Positions 1 through 5,438 of a DNA stretch of 35,845 bases are shown in pieces. A program made the translations under genes and the position numbers. Below the pieces are notes generated by a model. That model was not told where the DNA came from, searched no databases, and was given only the letters and a program-made list of their open reading frames with translations. The DNA comes from a virus, in IMG/VR virus record IMGVR_UViG_3300028590_000709, positions 1 through 35,845 of that record; one strand, written 5' to 3'. The number at the start of each line of letters is the position of its first letter. The first letter of the stretch is position 1.

Positions 1-38
1 GCCTTGATGATCGGCGGTGGCTGGTAGCGGGACGTCAT
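1..38 (-). CDS. 5' end of a probable bAvd-type DGR accessory gene (truncated by window edge)
   Basis: An ATG at 38 opens a frame that runs off the left edge after about 13 codons, reading MTSRYQPPPIIKA. The pattern of a short start followed by Y-x-P-P-I-x-K-A resembles the beginning of bAvd/four-helix-bundle accessory proteins, which help the DGR reverse transcriptase and usually lie directly after a variable-protein gene. Here it begins 26 bp after the stop of a DUF1566 variable gene, exactly where the accessory gene would be expected. No strong ribosome site is visible. Thirteen residues are too few for certainty; it could be another small phage gene. Confidence 0.4.
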   Translation of the reverse strand, partial: MTSRYQPPPIIK

Positions 39-74
39 CGGTCAGATCAGGTCAAAGGGGCCAATTACTGACCG
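39..74. repeat. Inverted repeat at the 3' end of VR1
   Basis: CGGTCAG at 39-45 and CTGACCG at 68-74 form a perfect 7-bp inverted repeat (8 bp counting the flanking T-A pair) with a 22-nt loop, straddling the stop codon of the VR1 gene. The same pair occurs at VR3. In the Bordetella phage DGR a hairpin just past the variable repeat helps target recognition, so a similar role is possible. The loop here is much longer. Confidence 0.5.
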
Positions 75-490
75 ACGCGGCGCACGGCCAACGCGAACCC
101 GTCGTTGCCGCGGCGGCCGTCGCCGACGCCGCCGAGGCCGAAGGAGACGAACCACGCGGACGCCGAGGACCAGGCGGCCGGCGTCTTGCTCCAGTACCAG
201 TCGTTCTGGATGTCGCGGAAGAACGCGGTGTCGATGGCCGGGTTGTAGCGCTCCCGATCGACCAGCAGCTGCAGTTCGTCGATGGTGGGCAGGTCCCAAT
301 CGGTCGCGCCGAGCAGGTCCAGCGCCACGGCCTGCGCTTGCAGAGACTCCTGGTCGGTCTCTTCCTCGTTGATCTGGGTGGCGGTGAAGATCAGGCCGTG
401 CTCGGGCAGCTTCACGGCGACCCATTCGGTCGCATCGGCGGGCAGTTCCTGGCCATCGGCGGCCAGCTTGATCATGGTGGGCTTTTTCAT
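65..490 (-). CDS. DUF1566/Lcl-domain variable protein 1 (DGR target, VR1)
   Basis: This 141-residue protein has the DUF1566 signature: LPTIDEL near residues 68-74, a PAID motif at 84-87, and WYWS at 98-101. Its last 36 residues (106-141) are a DGR variable repeat, with conserved AWSSASAW, a variable block, and the invariant end GFALAVRRVGQ. Proteins of this type have a C-type-lectin-like fold that displays variable residues for ligand binding. I start it at ATG 490 because AGGAG lies 8 bases upstream; an upstream in-frame start at 526 lacks this. It is the last variable gene before the putative accessory gene. There is no signal peptide or fused tail-fibre domain, so the location of the protein is unknown. 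The variable block here is Gly-rich, unlike the Tyr-rich blocks of the other two copies. Confidence 0.88.
   Translation of the reverse strand: MKKPTMIKLAADGQELPADATEWVAVKLPEHGLIFTATQINEEETDQESLQAQAVALDLLGATDWDLPTIDELQLLVDRERYNPAIDTAFFRDIQNDWYWSKTPAAWSSASAWFVSFGLGGVGDGRRGNDGFALAVRRVGQ
68..175 (-). repeat. DGR variable repeat VR1
   Basis: This 108-bp C-terminal coding repeat comprises 24 constant bp (GCC TGG TCC TCG and so on), 17 codons that all end in C, and 33 constant bp ending GTC GGT CAG. Compared with VR2 and VR3, 12 of the 17 middle codons differ, always at codon positions 1 or 2. That is the signature of templated AAC codons being randomised at adenines. Confidence 0.88.
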
Positions 491-526
491 GGTGTGTGCT
501 CCTGGATGGAAGGGCAAAGGGGCCAA

Positions 527-1135
527 CTACTGACCGACGCGGCGCACGGCCAACGCGAACCCGTCGCCGTAGCGGGGGTCGCTGGAGACGTAGCCGTAGT
601 AGAAGCTGACGACCCACGCGGACGCCGAGGACCAGGCGCAGGGGGTGCTGGTCCAATGCCAGCGCGGCTTCACGCGCGGGAAGAGGTTGGTGTCGATGGC
701 AGGCTCGTGGCGGGTGTCATCGATCAGGCCAGCGAGTTCGCCGCGGGTGGGCAAGCGCCAGTCGTCGTAATTCAGCAGGCGCAGCTCGCGGCACCTGGTC
801 GCGCAGTTCTCCTGGGAGATGCCGTCGTCCGAGTCGGAGCGTGCGCCCAGCGACTCGACGGACCACATCAGGCCGGTGTGGTGATCGATCACCGCGACGT
901 GGCTGTCGCGCGGATCTTCGGCGGATACTTCTGTGCCGTCGGCGAGGACCTTGCTGAAGCGCGTGCCGGTGGCCTGCGCCTTGGCTTGGGTCACCGCCTC
1001 GTTTACGAGTTCAGCGACGGCGTTGCGGTCGATGTTTACCCTCAGCGGGGCCACGACCGTGCGGCCGGCGTTGGCTTCGGGCTGCGGGTGCAGGTTGAGC
1101 GTCACGTGCTCGGCGTGAATGGTGATGTTGTCCAT
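527..1135 (-). CDS. DUF1566/Lcl-domain variable protein 2 (DGR target, VR2)
   Basis: This 202-residue protein is the largest of the three DGR targets. The N-terminal 75 residues are not shared with the others. The DUF1566 part follows with AVIDHHTGLMW near 81-91, DWRLPTRGEL at 125-134, PAID at 145-148, and WHWTS at 159-163. Residues 167-202 are the variable repeat, rich in Tyr, Ser and Asp. The start at ATG 1135 has GAGGT 8 bases upstream. A longer open frame extends to 1348, but it runs through the neighbouring gene in another frame. Two cysteines near 111-115 and one at 166 could matter for folding. Variable lectin-fold proteins of this kind bind diverse ligands; the ligand is unknown here. 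Confidence 0.88.
   Translation of the reverse strand: MDNITIHAEHVTLNLHPQPEANAGRTVVAPLRVNIDRNAVAELVNEAVTQAKAQATGTRFSKVLADGTEVSAEDPRDSHVAVIDHHTGLMWSVESLGARSDSDDGISQENCATRCRELRLLNYDDWRLPTRGELAGLIDDTRHEPAIDTNLFPRVKPRWHWTSTPCAWSSASAWVVSFYYGYVSSDPRYGDGFALAVRRVGQ
530..637 (-). repeat. DGR variable repeat VR2
   Basis: This 108-bp repeat is aligned without gaps to VR1 and VR3. Its constant flanks are identical to theirs. All 17 middle codons end in C, including TAC, AGC, GAC, CCC, TCC and GGC. The shared sequence continues weakly about 17 bp past the stop codon, but those positions differ without an adenine bias, which marks the end of the mutagenised zone. Confidence 0.88.
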
Positions 1136-1145
1136 GGCGTAGACC

Positions 1146-1373
1146 TCAGTGGCGCCGATCGGTCGGCGTGATGGCGTGCTGGGGCATGGCGCGATCCGGG
1201 ATCGGCTTGCCCTGGTCGGCGAGCTGCGTCTCCAACACCTCGATGTACTGCTGGTCGGCACGCCACTGCTTTTCAAGGCGCTCGAAGTGGTTGGCGTCGA
1301 TGGGCAGGCCTTTGCCTTCGGCGGCGTTCGCAAGCGCGCCGAGGGCATCGGGTCCGGTCAGTTCTTTGGGCAT
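1146..1373 (-). CDS. Small phage protein, unknown function
   Basis: This is a 75-residue acidic/amphipathic protein with no recognised domain. Residues 28-55 (HFERLEKQWRADQQYIEVLE) look like a short helix or coiled coil. The ATG at 1373 has a GGAG 8 bases upstream. The gene lies between the VR2 gene (10-bp gap) and the next upstream gene, with which it overlaps by 16 bp, so it belongs to the leftward operon. No function can be assigned from sequence. Confidence 0.7.
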   Translation of the reverse strand: MPKELTGPDALGALANAAEGKGLPIDANHFERLEKQWRADQQYIEVLETQLADQGKPIPDRAMPQHAITPTDRRH

Positions 1374-1546
1374 TCGGCTTCTCCAGGCGGTGGTTGGTCC
1401 TTCGCCAGGTGCAGCTGGATGCGTTCCAGCAGCAGGCGAGGGCAGTGGTGGTCGGGTAGGTCGTGGAAGACGCGCTCGGCGTCTCGCAGCAGCTGGTTGG
1501 CACGCCTCAGTTGCTTGCCCAGGCGCGGGGCGGATGGCGTGGTCAT
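1358..1546 (-). CDS. Small phage protein, unknown function
   Basis: This is a 62-residue protein beginning MTTPSAPRLGKQLRRANQ, basic at its N-terminus and mostly helical. The start at ATG 1546 forms an ATGA overlap with the stop of the upstream gene, the usual coupling in this operon. A longer frame upstream to 1801 is the shadow of the neighbour. No family is recognised, and the coupling suggests its level follows that of its neighbours. Confidence 0.65.
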   Translation of the reverse strand: MTTPSAPRLGKQLRRANQLLRDAERVFHDLPDHHCPRLLLERIQLHLAKDQPPPGEAECPKN

Positions 1547-1782
1547 TCCTCTTCGTCGGACAGCCGCCGTCGCTTGCGTTCGAGGTTCTGCCGCTTGATC
1601 AGCAGCAACTTGGCGCGCTCGATGGCCTTCATCGATTTGCCCTCGCGGATGGGCGTGTTGCCGAGCACCTCGATGGTGTTGCCCTTCTTCTTGAGAAAGC
1701 GCTGTAGATCGCCGGCGATCGCGTCGCTCTCGGCCTGTTTCTGGCGGCTGCGGGGCGGCAGGATCACGGCCGCCTCCCGCAT
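1543..1782 (-). CDS. Small basic phage protein, unknown function
   Basis: This 79-residue protein is rich in Lys and Arg, with a central segment DLQRFLKKKGNTIEVL and a charged helical C-terminus ending SDEEE. The start is uncertain. ATG 1782 is preferred over a TTG at 1848, although neither has a clear ribosome site, so translation may be coupled to the upstream gene, which overlaps it by 19 bp. Its basic character would suit nucleic-acid binding, but no motif supports that directly. Confidence 0.6.
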   Translation of the reverse strand: MREAAVILPPRSRQKQAESDAIAGDLQRFLKKKGNTIEVLGNTPIREGKSMKAIERAKLLLIKRQNLERKRRRLSDEEE

Positions 1783-2012
1783 AAGTGTCGACCCGTGGCA
1801 TCTAGCCGTGGTGTGATGCCGCCCATTGCGGTCGAGAGGTATTGGCAACCCGTTGCCTGATCGACGTGCAGCCCAAGTCCGGATCGCTCGCGTGCGTCAT
1901 GGTTGTCGGTTTCGTCGAAGCCGATTCGCAACCACGAAAACAGCGCGCTGAGCAGGAAGTAGACAGCTACGCACCAGAAGAGGTCGCGCTTGAGCTCCTG
2001 ATACGCGCTCAC
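1764..2012 (-). CDS. Membrane-anchored DUF6440-like protein
   Basis: This 82-residue protein has one membrane segment at about residues 10-26 (LFWCVAVYFLLSALFSWL). It is followed by a soluble part with LHVDQATGCQYL and GGITPRLDATG, a pattern I recognise from DUF6440-type proteins (V-D-x-x-T-G-x-x-Y-L, then G-G-x-T-P-x-L-D). It starts at GTG 2012, with GAGGTG upstream and a GTGA overlap with the preceding stop. The role is unknown. The DUF assignment rests on motif memory only. Confidence 0.65.
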   Translation of the reverse strand: MSAYQELKRDLFWCVAVYFLLSALFSWLRIGFDETDNHDARERSGLGLHVDQATGCQYLSTAMGGITPRLDATGRHLCGRRP

Positions 2013-2569
2013 GGTGACACCTCGCTTGCGCTTCGCTGGGGGCACTCCGGGTACGCGCACGGCGCCCCGTCGCTCTGCGTGCAGCCCGGGTGAGAACAGG
2101 CGCCGCGGTCGAGGAGGTCGATGACACTCAGTCCACCGCAGATGTCGAGCAGCATCATCGCCATGTTGGCCACGTCAGCGGCGTACTCGCGAATGCCGGG
2201 ACCGTTGTCGTCACGGACAGCCTTCTGGAGCTTGGCCAAGTGGTAGTAGATTTCGAGAAGCGCGAACTCGGGAGACATCGTCAGCCACCCTTGGCGGTCG
2301 CCTTTCCCCGCGTTCGCATGCAGCTCGCTCTCCATGGCTCGGAGGAAGGGTCGAAGCACATCGGCGTACTTTCCTGTCAGCGGTCCCGGGGTCGCGGTGG
2401 CAACCAGTGCGCGCAGCTCGACGCCACGCAGGCGCATGAAGTCCAAGAGCTCAACGCCGAACTGCGTGGCGGCCTGCTCGTCGTACTGCTCCTTCTGAAA
2501 CAACAAGCGGCCCTGGGCTGCGAGCAGGTGATCCAACTGCTGAAGGATTTCGCTGGCACCGGCGATCAC
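2009..2569 (-). CDS. MazG-like nucleotide pyrophosphohydrolase-type phage protein
   Basis: This 186-residue protein has a C-terminal half containing an all-alpha NTP-pyrophosphatase-like pattern: FALLEIYYHLAKLQKAV, then REYAADVANMAMMLLDICG, with the E/D-A-D-x-A-N-x-A-M-M arrangement common in phage MazG-like proteins. These hydrolyse (d)NTPs to monophosphates and may adjust nucleotide pools or blunt stress signalling. The last 35 residues hold four cysteines (CSHPGC, CAYPEC), a possible metal site. The GTG start at 2569 overlaps the previous stop as GTGA. Only part of the metal-binding set is visible, so enzymatic activity is not certain. Confidence 0.65.
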   Translation of the reverse strand: MIAGASEILQQLDHLLAAQGRLLFQKEQYDEQAATQFGVELLDFMRLRGVELRALVATATPGPLTGKYADVLRPFLRAMESELHANAGKGDRQGWLTMSPEFALLEIYYHLAKLQKAVRDDNGPGIREYAADVANMAMMLLDICGGLSVIDLLDRGACSHPGCTQSDGAPCAYPECPQRSASEVSP

Positions 2570-2847
2570 TTCGCACCCGCCTGTTCCAGCTCCTGCGCAC
2601 TCCGCACGCCGGCCTCGGTCAGCGTGATGCGAGTGGGAAATTCGGGTTCGTCGAACGTGACCAGGCCGGCATCGAGCAGGCGGTTGACCGTGCGGCGGGT
2701 GAAGGCTTGGAACAGCTTGGGGCCGCTGTGGCGCACGGTGGACGTGCCCAGGGCGACGTAGCCGCCGCAGGCGCGCTGCAGCGTGTGGCTGGGGGTGGCG
2801 ATGGCTGCGAGCAGGGCGTCGCGCATCTTGGGCTGCAACTCGGGCAT
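2566..2847 (-). CDS. Possible winged-helix protein of the leftward operon
   Basis: This is a 93-residue protein. The stretch TRRTVNRLLDAGLVTFDEPE followed by ITLTEAGVRSAQELE looks like the recognition helix, turn and wing of a small winged-helix fold (L-L-D-x-G-L-V then L-T-x-A-G). DNA binding is therefore possible but unproven. It starts at ATG 2847, 1 bp from the upstream gene's stop. Its position in the operon gives no further hint of a target. Confidence 0.65.
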   Translation of the reverse strand: MPELQPKMRDALLAAIATPSHTLQRACGGYVALGTSTVRHSGPKLFQAFTRRTVNRLLDAGLVTFDEPEFPTRITLTEAGVRSAQELEQAGAK

Positions 2848-2848
2848 G

Positions 2849-3016
2849 TCAGCTCCAGCGGCCGCCGGCGGCGGCCAGGGTGAGGACGATCAGGGTGGCC
2901 AGCAGCAGCCACCCGATGACGCCGGCCGCGCGCAGGCGCATGCGGGTGGGCGGGGTGAAGTCGGGCGTGGTGTGCTGGATGCTCTCCAGTGCGCCCAGGA
3001 ACGGCGTGCGCTTCAT
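2849..3016 (-). CDS. Small single-pass membrane protein
   Basis: This is a 55-residue protein with a basic N-terminal half and one hydrophobic segment near residues 31-49 (AGVIGWLLLATLIVLTLAA). It starts at ATG 3016, which overlaps the upstream stop as ATGA. It is one of several tiny membrane proteins in this operon (see 1764-2012, 3013-3312 and 3500-3586). It could act at the envelope during infection, but no family is recognised. Confidence 0.65.
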   Translation of the reverse strand: MKRTPFLGALESIQHTTPDFTPPTRMRLRAAGVIGWLLLATLIVLTLAAAGGRWS

Positions 3017-3312
3017 GCGACACCTGCCTGCAGGGCGGCGTGCACATCCTGAATCTCGGCGTCGCAGGCGTCGCGCACGCTCAGCCACAGGCGCTTGCGG
3101 TCTTCGTCGCGCACCAGGCGCAAGCGCTTGAGGTTGTCGAGCGATGCCTGGTGGGCGATGGCTACGGCGTCGGCGCGCTGCTGCAGGGTGATGCTGTGGT
3201 CGTCGGCGCGGGCCTCGGCGTCGGTCAGCTCGCGATCGTGGCGGCGGGTCACCAATACGACGAGCAGGAGGTGCAGCGCGACGACGGTCGCGGCAAGGAT
3301 GACGGTGGTCAT
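3013..3312 (-). CDS. Signal-anchored coiled-coil protein
   Basis: This 99-residue protein begins with a hydrophobic anchor (MTTVILAATVVALHLLLVVLV) and continues as a charged helix likely to form a coiled coil (residues about 25-90). The topology resembles inner-membrane spanins, but a spanin pair is already present at 18926-19665, and no lipoprotein partner is embedded here. ATG 3312 overlaps the upstream stop as ATGA. Function unknown. Confidence 0.65.
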   Translation of the reverse strand: MTTVILAATVVALHLLLVVLVTRRHDRELTDAEARADDHSITLQQRADAVAIAHQASLDNLKRLRLVRDEDRKRLWLSVRDACDAEIQDVHAALQAGVA

Positions 3313-3503
3313 GCGTGACTCCTGGGTGCGAGGGCCCACCAGCTGCTGGGCTCGATGTCGCGGTTGCCTTTGACGATGCGCACGCCGATGCAGGCCGAGC
3401 ACGGGTGGTGGTCGCAGGCGCTGTGGTCCTGCAGATGCAGGAAGGGCGGCAGGGCGGCGTTGGGCACGTCGCGGCGGCGGTCGAAGGCGGGGGCTTCGTT
3501 CAT
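3309..3503 (-). CDS. Small Cys/His-containing protein
   Basis: This is a 64-residue protein with HSACDHHPCSACIG near its middle, a cluster of three Cys and three His that could bind a metal. It starts at ATG 3503 and ends in an ATGA overlap with the next gene. No full domain is recognised. Many short phage proteins with such clusters are zinc-binding inhibitors or adaptors, but that is only an analogy. Confidence 0.6.
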   Translation of the reverse strand: MNEAPAFDRRRDVPNAALPPFLHLQDHSACDHHPCSACIGVRIVKGNRDIEPSSWWALAPRSHA

Positions 3504-3586
3504 GCGCGCGGCCGCCGTGTGAGGCAGGCTTCGGCGATCAGCAGGCCGATCACCAGCAGCATGCAGAGCAGTGTCGGCGCGCTCAC
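3500..3586 (-). CDS. 28-residue membrane microprotein
   Basis: This frame of 28 codons starts at GTG 3586 (GTGA overlap with the upstream stop) and ends in an ATGA overlap with the downstream start. Almost the whole chain is hydrophobic (LLCMLLVIGLLIAEACL), followed by TRRPRA. The tight coupling at both ends is the main support for it being real. It would be a single-pass membrane peptide with a basic C-terminus. Confidence 0.5.
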   Translation of the reverse strand: MSAPTLLCMLLVIGLLIAEACLTRRPRA

Positions 3587-3816
3587 TGGATGCCTCCCAG
3601 CGCTTGGCGCATGCAGGCCATGTCGGCGTTCGTGGCCATGTCGGTGCATGAGGAAGCCACGAAGAACCCGCGTTCCTCCAACCGCCTGGCGGCTGCGACG
3701 AGATCGGCCACCGCTTTTGCGGCACTCGCCAGCGCCCATGCCTGCGAACCTTCCGGCGCGGCCGCATCAGCGCCGGCACGCTCCAGGACCGCTGCGATAT
3801 CGACGCGCGTCATCAC
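3583..3816 (-). CDS. Small alanine-rich protein, unknown function
   Basis: This is a 77-residue helical protein with an Ala-rich middle (ALASAAKAVADLVAAARRLE) and a Cys- and Met-containing end. The GTG start at 3816 overlaps the preceding stop as GTGA; an ATG follows at 3813. It is similar in size to neighbours in this operon, and no family is recognised. Confidence 0.6.
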   Translation of the reverse strand: MMTRVDIAAVLERAGADAAAPEGSQAWALASAAKAVADLVAAARRLEERGFFVASSCTDMATNADMACMRQALGGIQ

Positions 3817-4013
3817 TTGGCCACCCCACGCGATTCCTTCATGGCCGCGATCCAGCGGTAAGCGGTCGCGCGCGACATGCCAAAGTGGTCACGCAGCTGC
3901 GCGACGGACGGGATGGCACTGGGGAACGCGGCTGAGATCCGAAAGGCCATCTGCGCAGTCCGATGGGCACTGCTATGAGCGCTCGGCTGGTGGTTTCGAT
4001 AGTCGGTCCTCAT
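3813..4013 (-). CDS. Small helix-turn-helix protein
   Basis: This is a 66-residue protein. Its C-terminal half contains a helix-turn-helix, VAQLRDHFGMSRATAYRWIAA, with the typical alternation Q-L-x-x-x-F-G-M-S-R-A-T-A-Y-R-W. This pattern is found in small excisionase- or MarR/GntR-like DNA-binding phage proteins. It starts at ATG 4013, and its end overlaps the next gene as GTGA. Its target is unknown; it may regulate the leftward operon. Confidence 0.65.
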   Translation of the reverse strand: MRTDYRNHQPSAHSSAHRTAQMAFRISAAFPSAIPSVAQLRDHFGMSRATAYRWIAAMKESRGVAK

Positions 4014-4210
4014 GCCGCACCGCCTTGTGCCCGCTCGGCCTGCCTGCGCAGCAGTCGGATGTGGCTGGCCACGTAGTTGCCTGTGCGGCCGTGCTGGTTC
4101 TCGGAGATCACCAGGCGCGTGGCGTCGCGGCGCAGGTTGGGCAGGCCAGCGCGGTCCAGCTCGCTGTGGGCGCGGCGCACGGCTTCCAGGTCGATCGCGA
4201 AGGCAGCCAT
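4010..4210 (-). CDS. Small phage protein, unknown function
   Basis: This is a 66-residue basic protein with no recognised motif, apart from two predicted helices (LEAVRRAHSELDRAG and VASHIRLLRRQAERA). ATG 4210 overlaps the stop of the upstream gene as ATGA, and its own stop overlaps the next start. It is part of the leftward operon. Confidence 0.6.
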   Translation of the reverse strand: MAAFAIDLEAVRRAHSELDRAGLPNLRRDATRLVISENQHGRTGNYVASHIRLLRRQAERAQGGAA

Positions 4211-4428
4211 CAGCGTGCCTCCCTGGCCAGTTCGCGAGCGCGGACTTCTTCGCGCTCGCTGCGGACGTGCAGGCGCGGCACGTGCCGGCGGTTGTGGCCC
4301 GCGCGCAGCTGTTCGGCGTGTGCGTGGTCGTGGTTGCTGCAGCTGCGCAGGCAGCGCGCAGCGGCGTGCGGAAGCGGGACCAGCGTGTCGGTTTGCTGGT
4401 CGTCGGACGGCGTATGGGCGTCGAACAT
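4210..4428 (-). CDS. Small His/Cys-rich protein, unknown function
   Basis: This is a 72-residue protein with nine His and two Cys spread through the chain, and a charged, Arg-rich C-terminus. It starts at ATG 4428, with a GGAG 8 bases upstream that lies just beside the VR3 inverted repeat. A longer frame to 4578 is the shadow of the VR3 gene. It is the second gene of the leftward operon. No family is recognised. Confidence 0.6.
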   Translation of the reverse strand: MFDAHTPSDDQQTDTLVPLPHAAARCLRSCSNHDHAHAEQLRAGHNRRHVPRLHVRSEREEVRARELAREAR

Positions 4429-4439
4429 GGCAGCGTCTC

Positions 4440-4473
4440 CGGTCAGGTAGGCAAAGAGGCCGATTACTGACCG
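4440..4473. repeat. Inverted repeat at the 3' end of VR3
   Basis: CGGTCAG (4440-4446) and CTGACCG (4467-4473) form a perfect inverted repeat with a 20-nt loop, placed exactly like the one at VR1. It includes the last codons of the VR3 gene, its stop, and part of the leader of the next gene. VR2 lacks the outer arm. Confidence 0.5.
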
Positions 4474-4868
4474 ACGCGGCGCACGGCCAACGCGAACCCG
4501 TGGTAGTCGCGGCGGCCGTAGTTGACGTAGCCGTAGTTGAAGTCGACGTACCACGCGGACGCCGAGGACCAGGCGCACAGGTCGCTGGTCCAGAACCAGC
4601 CGCCCTTGATGTCGGGGAAGGTGTGGGTGTCGATGGCCGGGTCGAACTTGGTGATGTCGACCAGCGTCAGCAGCTCGGCGCTGGTAGGCAGGCGGAAGCC
4701 ACCGCCGTCGTGCTCGACTGCGGCGCAGGCGTCGATGGCCTGCTGGTGTTCATAGCGGCCGGCCAGCGGCGTGCGCAGCCACTCCAGGCCGGTGGTCGTG
4801 TCGACGACGGTCAGGCTGGTGGCGGCGTCGCCGGTGGGGTAGGTGAAGCGGGCTTCGGCATTGGACAT
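4464..4868 (-). CDS. DUF1566/Lcl-domain variable protein 3 (DGR target, VR3)
   Basis: This 134-residue protein is almost entirely a DUF1566 domain: VVDTTTGLEWL at 21-31, GFRLPTSAELLTLVD at 57-71, PAID at 77-80, and WFWTS at 91-95. Its variable repeat (residues 99-134) is the most Tyr/Asn-rich and therefore probably closest to the unmutated template. It is the first gene after the strong leftward promoter, with GGAGA 6 bases before ATG 4868. It stands 3.3 kb from the other two targets, so it would be a remote target of the same DGR. No signal peptide or tail-fibre fusion is visible. Confidence 0.88.
   Translation of the reverse strand: MSNAEARFTYPTGDAATSLTVVDTTTGLEWLRTPLAGRYEHQQAIDACAAVEHDGGGFRLPTSAELLTLVDITKFDPAIDTHTFPDIKGGWFWTSDLCAWSSASAWYVDFNYGYVNYGRRDYHGFALAVRRVGQ
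4467..4574 (-). repeat. DGR variable repeat VR3
   Basis: The 108-bp repeat has constant ends identical to VR1 and VR2. The variable codons include three AAC or CAC and several TAC and GAC, all ending in C. It keeps more adenines than VR1 and so may have undergone fewer rounds of retrohoming. Confidence 0.88.
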
Positions 4869-4924
4869 GGCGCTCTCCGGATGAAGGGAGGGCGCCGGCG
4901 GGTCAGTGCTGGGGCCGAGGGGTG

Positions 4925-5000
4925 CGGCCTTTCAGCGGCCGGAAGGGGGTCCGGCAGGGTGGCGACCCGCCGGTCGCCCGCCAGCTGGTGGGCTGGCGGG
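4925..5000 (-). promoter_or_regulatory. Structured leader of the PL transcript (two abutting hairpins plus a third)
   Basis: The predicted PL transcript begins near 4998 and immediately contains a 9-bp hairpin (CCCGCCAGC 4977-4985 with GCTGGCGGG 4992-5000). The next is a 7-bp hairpin (GGCGACC 4961-4967 with GGTCGCC 4972-4978), and further on a 5-bp hairpin (4925-4941). None is followed by a U-run, so they are not ordinary terminators. Two abutting stem-loops at the very 5' end recall the put antitermination RNAs of phage HK022. Confidence 0.4.
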
Positions 5001-5004
5001 ACGG

Positions 5005-5034
5005 ACGATAAGACGCCTTAGCGTTACATGTCAA
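5005..5034 (-). promoter_or_regulatory. Leftward early promoter PL
   Basis: On the minus strand a perfect TTGACA (5029-5034) is followed after 18 bp by TATCGT (5005-5010), which matches four of six consensus -10 bases. It points at the VR3 gene and the whole leftward operon. Two operators overlap it. Confidence 0.65.
5009..5022. promoter_or_regulatory. Operator OL1
   Basis: TAAGACGCCTTAGC lies between the -35 and -10 of PL. It matches 13 of 14 bases of the operator at 5945-5958. It fits the consensus nAAG-4N-CTT, so it is probably bound by the repressor dimer. Confidence 0.6.
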
Positions 5035-5045
5035 GAGGGCTTAGC
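5032..5045. promoter_or_regulatory. Operator OL2
   Basis: CAAGAGGGCTTAGC overlaps the PL -35 element. It matches 11 of 14 bases with the site at 5923-5936 and lies 23 bp centre-to-centre from OL1, about two helical turns. Confidence 0.55.
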
Positions 5046-5057
5046 ATTTGCCCGCAG

Positions 5058-5417
5058 TTAGCGCGCGGCGGGCGTATCCGGCGGGTCGCATCCCTCCTGG
5101 ACGCACTGCTCCAAAGTGACAAAGTGGTCGTGCAAACGCTCGACCAGCTCGTCGTCGAGCGAGGAGATGCTGGCCGCGTCGTGGTTGTCCAGGAATCGCT
5201 GGATTTCCCGCGTCCAGCCGTACCAGATCGCAATGCGATTGACATTGCGAACTCGTCGAGCGCGCGGAGAGGTGTCGTGATCGGGGAGCGGGTCGTTCTC
5301 CGCGAACGCCTGGTAGCGGCGCCAAGCATCCGTCTCTTCAACAGAAGGCGCCACGGTGGTTTGAGGCACGGCTTCGCTCAGCAGTTGCCGAAGGCGACTG
5401 ACCTTCTCACGCGACAT
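5058..5417 (-). CDS. Protein encoded downstream of the repressor, unknown function
   Basis: This is a 119-residue, acidic, mostly helical protein without a recognised domain. It starts at ATG 5417, with a purine-rich GGGGA about 6 bases upstream, 21 bp after the repressor stop. It is therefore likely co-expressed with the repressor in the lysogen. Such lysogen-expressed partners can be superinfection-exclusion or defence proteins, but nothing in the sequence shows that here. No terminator separates it from PL. Confidence 0.7.
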   Translation of the reverse strand: MSREKVSRLRQLLSEAVPQTTVAPSVEETDAWRRYQAFAENDPLPDHDTSPRARRVRNVNRIAIWYGWTREIQRFLDNHDAASISSLDDELVERLHDHFVTLEQCVQEGCDPPDTPAAR

Positions 5418-5438
5418 GGACTTCCCCTTTGGTGGCGC

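Noticed and set aside
17-1171. Long plus-strand frame of 384 codons across the VR genes
   Set aside because: It is the antisense shadow of two DUF1566 genes. The minus-strand genes have ribosome sites, domain motifs and DGR codon structure, whereas this frame repeats only because the VRs repeat.
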